A DNA stretch of 64,000 nt from contig UQSX01000002.1 of assembly GCA_900543715.1 (NCBI GenBank), positions 40,427-104,426 on the forward strand. Reading direction: 5' to 3'. The notes under the pieces are model-generated. The model saw only the letters and a list, made by a program, of their open reading frames with translations, was not told where the DNA came from and ran no database searches. Position numbers and translations under genes: made by a program. This stretch comes from an uncultured Blautia sp. Its GTDB lineage: Bacteria > Bacillota > Clostridia > Lachnospirales > Lachnospiraceae. This document shows positions 61,217 to 64,000 of this stretch, one piece after another. Positions within the stretch are counted from its first letter, which is position 1. The number at the start of each line of letters is the position of its first letter.

Positions 61217-62323
61217 TTATAAAGTGATTTCTGTCAGCGCCATATCTTCTTTCCATTTATCCTGGCTGGAGGAAACTAACTTTCGGTCCTCCTGCCAGAG
61301 CTTGAGACTGGTGTCCAGTAAAAGCCGGGAAGCCCAGGTATCCGTAGGATATTCCCGAGAATAAAGAGAGAATAGCTCCTTAGAGTCTGGATAAAAATCT
61401 CCATGAAGAAGACAGTACAGAGCAAAATTTAGCTCTTCTTCGTTCCGGACAGGAAACCGCCGGAGACACTGCTCTTTCAAATCAAACCAGATCATCAGAT
61501 GGGCGCATTTCAGCTCCAGCATGCTAAAGGAGAGAGAAGCTGCCCATTGGAAAAAGACACTGATCTGTCCCGCAGAATCTGCAGGACCGGGGGTTTTTAA
61601 TTCTAGAAACAACAGGACAGAAAATCCTTCCCCGGAGGCGGGAAAACGCACCAACAGTTCGTCAGTTCTGGCGCTAAGCTTCCAGTGCACCAGTCCAAGA
61701 CGGTCGCCCGGCTGATAGCTGTGAATATCATCCTGGAGACTTCCGGCAGCAGAAGCAGCCAAAAAAGGCGTTTCCAGAGACTCTTCTCCTTCTGGAGCGA
61801 AATACCGGGTCTTTTCACTGATCTTAAGGGGAAGAGGAAAAGGCTGGGGAAAGAAGACAGCTTCCCCCATCAGGCGGGTTTTTACAGGCAGCCATGCAAG
61901 AGATAAGAAGCTGTAAATCCGGAGACTTTTTAATTGTATCTGGAATCTTCCACAATAGGGAGAAGAAAAAATCAGAGAATATTTTCGACGGCTTTTGGGC
62001 CCAAGAGAGAGGAAAATCTTTTTTTCTTCTGCCTTATTGCCATTCTGATCCAGCAGCAAAAGCCGGAGCCGAATTCCAGATACAGGGAGGACTCCCTGAT
62101 TCTTTACAGTGAAGGTAAAAACAGCCTGACTTTCTTTGGCGCCAGTGTGAGCAGAAAAAGGGAAATCCACCTGAACCTTTTTTCGGCTGTACAAAAGCTG
62201 GAACACCGAGGCTGCAGCCCAGAAAAGGAAAAGCAGGCACAGAGCCAGGGATGAGCTGCTTTTATACAGCACGGACATATAGAGCAGAAAAAGGAAGAGT
62301 AAAAGAAAAAATGGACTTATCAT
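61217..62323 (-). CDS. DUF58 protein (von Willebrand A-like)
   Basis: 368 residues. Two N-terminal helices, a beta-rich region, then DUF58: LETPFLAASAAGSLQDDIHSYQPGDRLGLVHWKLSARTDELLVR, with the conserved YxpGDxxrxIxWkxsA block. Start chosen at the ATG 6 nt after GAGGTGA; a GTG three codons earlier is possible. It overlaps the control region of moxR closely (11-bp gap) and is co-transcribed. Confidence 0.88.
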   Translation of the reverse strand: MISPFFLLLFLFLLYMSVLYKSSSSLALCLLFLFWAAASVFQLLYSRKKVQVDFPFSAHTGAKESQAVFTFTVKNQGVLPVSGIRLRLLLLDQNGNKAEEKKIFLSLGPKSRRKYSLIFSSPYCGRFQIQLKSLRIYSFLSLAWLPVKTRLMGEAVFFPQPFPLPLKISEKTRYFAPEGEESLETPFLAASAAGSLQDDIHSYQPGDRLGLVHWKLSARTDELLVRFPASGEGFSVLLFLELKTPGPADSAGQISVFFQWAASLSFSMLELKCAHLMIWFDLKEQCLRRFPVRNEEELNFALYCLLHGDFYPDSKELFSLYSREYPTDTWASRLLLDTSLKLWQEDRKLVSSSQDKWKEDMALTEITL

Positions 62324-62333
62324 AAATCTCACC

Positions 62334-63290
62334 TCAGGATCTGCGAAGAGAAGGTCCGGGAACTGTTTTCAGGATTTCTTCTAAAACAGCGGCAGGAGTC
62401 AGATGGCTGATTCTGGCTTTTCCGTTCAGAAGGATACGGTGGCCGCATACATCCATGAATATTTCCCGAATATCATCAGGGGTAACATAGGTTTTACCGC
62501 GGAGATAGGCGCTGGCCTGAGCCATTCTGGCAAGTGCCAGAGAGCCTCTGGGGCTGACGCCCAGTTCTATCATAGGATGACTCCTGGTAGCCTGGACCAG
62601 ACTTCCAATATACCGGTAGATACGGTCATGGATAAAGACTCCACGGACTTCTTCCTGCATCTGCAGCAGGCAGGGCCCGTCTGCTGCAGACCGGACCTGT
62701 TCAATGGTATTTTGGGCAATGCGGCCTTTGAGTATAGCGATCTCCTCATCCATATCCGGATATCCCATGGTGAGACAGACAGTGAAACGGTCAAGCTGAG
62801 ATTGGGGGAGAAGTTGTGTTCCGGCAGAGCCGGCAGGGTTCTGAGTGGCAATAACAATAAATGGTTTTGGGAGCGGATGGGTCACACCGTCTACACTCAC
62901 TTGTCCTTCTTCCATAACTTCCAGAAGAGCAGACTGAGTTCTGGGGGAAGTACGGTTGATCTCGTCCCCCAGGAAAAGGTTGCACATAACTGCTCCCGGC
63001 TGATAGTAGAACTTTCCAGTTTCTTTTCTGTACATGGTGAATCCTGTAAGATCCGCAGGCAGGACGTCGGGGGTAAAGGTAAGGCGGTTTTCTTTAAGGT
63101 TCAGGGCTTTGGAAAAAGCCAGGGCCATGGTTGTTTTTCCAACACCTGGGATATCCTCCAGAAGTATATGCCCGGAACTTAAAATCGCCATCATCACTTT
63201 ACGGATACATTCGTCCTTTCCGAACACTGCTTTCTGTACCTCACGGATTACCTGATGAGCCTGTTGGCTGTGGGATTCTTGGCCGTTCAT
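62334..63290 (-). CDS. MoxR family AAA+ ATPase
   Basis: 318 residues. Walker A EDIPGVGKTTMA, Walker B LFLGDEINRTSPRTQSALLEVMEEGQVSVDG, sensor IATQNPAGSAGTQLLPQSQLDRF and lid SPRGSLALARMAQASAYLRGK are typical. MoxR ATPases act as chaperones for VWA/DUF58 partners. Start at the ATG after AAAGGAG. First gene of the operon. Confidence 0.95.
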   Translation of the reverse strand: MNGQESHSQQAHQVIREVQKAVFGKDECIRKVMMAILSSGHILLEDIPGVGKTTMALAFSKALNLKENRLTFTPDVLPADLTGFTMYRKETGKFYYQPGAVMCNLFLGDEINRTSPRTQSALLEVMEEGQVSVDGVTHPLPKPFIVIATQNPAGSAGTQLLPQSQLDRFTVCLTMGYPDMDEEIAILKGRIAQNTIEQVRSAADGPCLLQMQEEVRGVFIHDRIYRYIGSLVQATRSHPMIELGVSPRGSLALARMAQASAYLRGKTYVTPDDIREIFMDVCGHRILLNGKARISHLTPAAVLEEILKTVPGPSLRRS

Positions 63291-63342
63291 GATGGGATCT
63301 CCTTTATAATTAAAATAAAAAGACAATACATATTCTAAATTT

Positions 63343-63371
63343 ATTATAAAAGACATGTCAGAGACTGACAA
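63343..63371 (-). promoter_or_regulatory. Promoter of the MoxR operon
   Basis: Minus-strand TTGTCA (63371-63366), 17 bp, TATAAT (63348-63343). Confidence 0.75.
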
Positions 63372-63434
63372 TTCTTTTTTTGTTAATCTTGATTGAGAAT
63401 TTACTGCTTTGCTTTAAATTGCTAAAATTTATCG

Positions 63435-63463
63435 TTGACAAAAAAGGATTCTCAGGATATTAT
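63435..63463 (+). promoter_or_regulatory. Promoter of the gadC-like gene
   Basis: TTGACA (63435-63440), 17 bp, TATTAT (63458-63463); nearly consensus. The predicted leader is ~170 nt. Confidence 0.8.
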
Positions 63464-63527
63464 AAACATAACTTAAAAGAAAACAGAAAGGCTGGTACAG
63501 TGAAATGATGCAGCAGAATCTCAGTGG

Positions 63528-63545
63528 AAATAAAAATTTTTATTT
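63528..63545. repeat. Perfect 18-bp palindrome in the gadC leader
   Basis: AAATAAAAATTTTTATTT, followed by a T/C-rich stretch. It may form a weak hairpin or a protein site; being pure A/T, chance is possible. Confidence 0.5.
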
Positions 63546-63639
63546 TTACTTTTTTCTTCTTTTTTGTTTAAACCAAAATTTCGCCGGGTAAGTAATTAAC
63601 CGTAAACCAAAAGAACATTTTTTAGGAGGTGTTTCTCAC

Positions 63640-64000
63640 ATGAATAAACCAAGTTCGCAAAGCACTGGACCTAAAAAGACCTTAACCTTATTTGGCTTCT
63701 TTGCCATTACTGCTTCAATGGTTATGACGGTCTATGAACCTTTGCATCATCTGGTTTCCAGCTTGTATTTTTCTTATTACTTGGTGGATTTTTATGGTTC
63801 ATTCCTGTTGCTCTCTGCGCCGCTGAAATGGCGACGGTCGATGGCTGGCAGGACGGTGGTATTTTTGCCTGGGTCGGAAATACACTTGGTGAACGATGGG
63901 GTTTTGCCGCAATCTTTTTTCAATGGTTCCAAATAACCGTCGGTTTTGTCACCATGATTTATTTCATTCTCGGCGCATTCTCGTATGTGTTTGACTTCCC
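63640..64000 (+). pseudogene. gadC: Glutamate/GABA antiporter-like gene, frameshifted and cut by the window end
   Basis: The first 33 codons read [23 protein letters not shown], the GadC start, behind AGGAGGT. After Glu33 the frame becomes nonsense and stops, but from 63738 another frame continues perfectly: [46 protein letters not shown], to the window edge. Known relatives have Tyr-Pro before TFATSGF, so 7 bp appear to be missing. GadC exchanges glutamate for GABA for acid resistance. A real mutation or a read error cannot be told apart here. Codon choice (CGA, ATA) differs somewhat from neighbours. Confidence 0.8.

Overview
The window reads as a chromosomal segment of a gut Firmicute of the Lachnospiraceae type (Blautia/Mediterraneibacter-like; the genus cannot be fixed from sequence alone). 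Support comes from strong AGGAGG ribosome-binding sites, consensus sigma-A promoters, a threonyl T-box, an L20-type leader in front of infC-rpmI-rplT with an ATT start on infC, a DUF1540 protein, BceAB-like and heterodimeric ABC systems with their regulators, and glycosidase loci for host and plant glycans. No rRNA, tRNA, CRISPR array or intact insertion sequence was seen.

Layout. 0-9.5 kb: a partial conserved hypothetical gene, an MFS exporter, a HAD-GH3-GH2 operon, a gene remnant, a membrane-anchored HAD phosphatase and an M14 carboxypeptidase. 9.8-19.2 kb: a MerR regulator divergent from a YitT gene whose promoter has the 19-bp MerR spacer; an antitoxin whose RelE-type toxin is broken by a palindromic element; a two-component/ABC cassette; an MNT nucleotidyltransferase whose HEPN partner survives only as 24 codons; a MATE pump. 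19.2-28 kb: a KaiC-like/PEP-synthase-like protein behind an attenuator-like leader, a SEC-C protein, YdcF, an AraC regulator, a cysteine synthase-like gene, T-box-thrS and DUF1540. 28-33 kb: a glucuronide locus (AraC regulator, GPH symporter, beta-glucuronidase). 33-39 kb: an AgrC/AgrA-like two-component pair facing a BceAB-like transporter, then a CPBP protease. 39-43 kb: an NSS transporter, infC-rpmI-rplT and an unannotated type I toxin-antitoxin locus. 43-48.5 kb: an Rnf-like operon (C, D, G and one membrane subunit) with an ApbE flavin transferase. 48.7-58.8 kb: rarA, an AlaA-like aminotransferase, MATE, a chorismate mutase-shikimate kinase fusion, and a MarR-controlled heterodimeric ABC exporter. 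58.9-64 kb: a MoxR-DUF58-transglutaminase operon and a frameshifted gadC-like gene cut by the window end.

Most notable are: (1) the Rnf-like operon, which has no RnfB, a single 256-aa subunit that looks like RnfE joined to the end of RnfA without the paired cysteines, and an RnfG whose FMN domain is split by two 123-aa repeats that add candidate flavin sites, beside ApbE; (2) a 27-codon holin-like toxin gene facing a consensus-promoter antisense RNA, directly upstream of that operon; (3) a family of nested inverted-repeat elements (143, 148 and a 50-bp deletion form) that always sit inside intrinsic terminators; and (4) toxin-antitoxin loci caught while decaying. All functional statements rest on sequence motifs read by eye; no database search was run.
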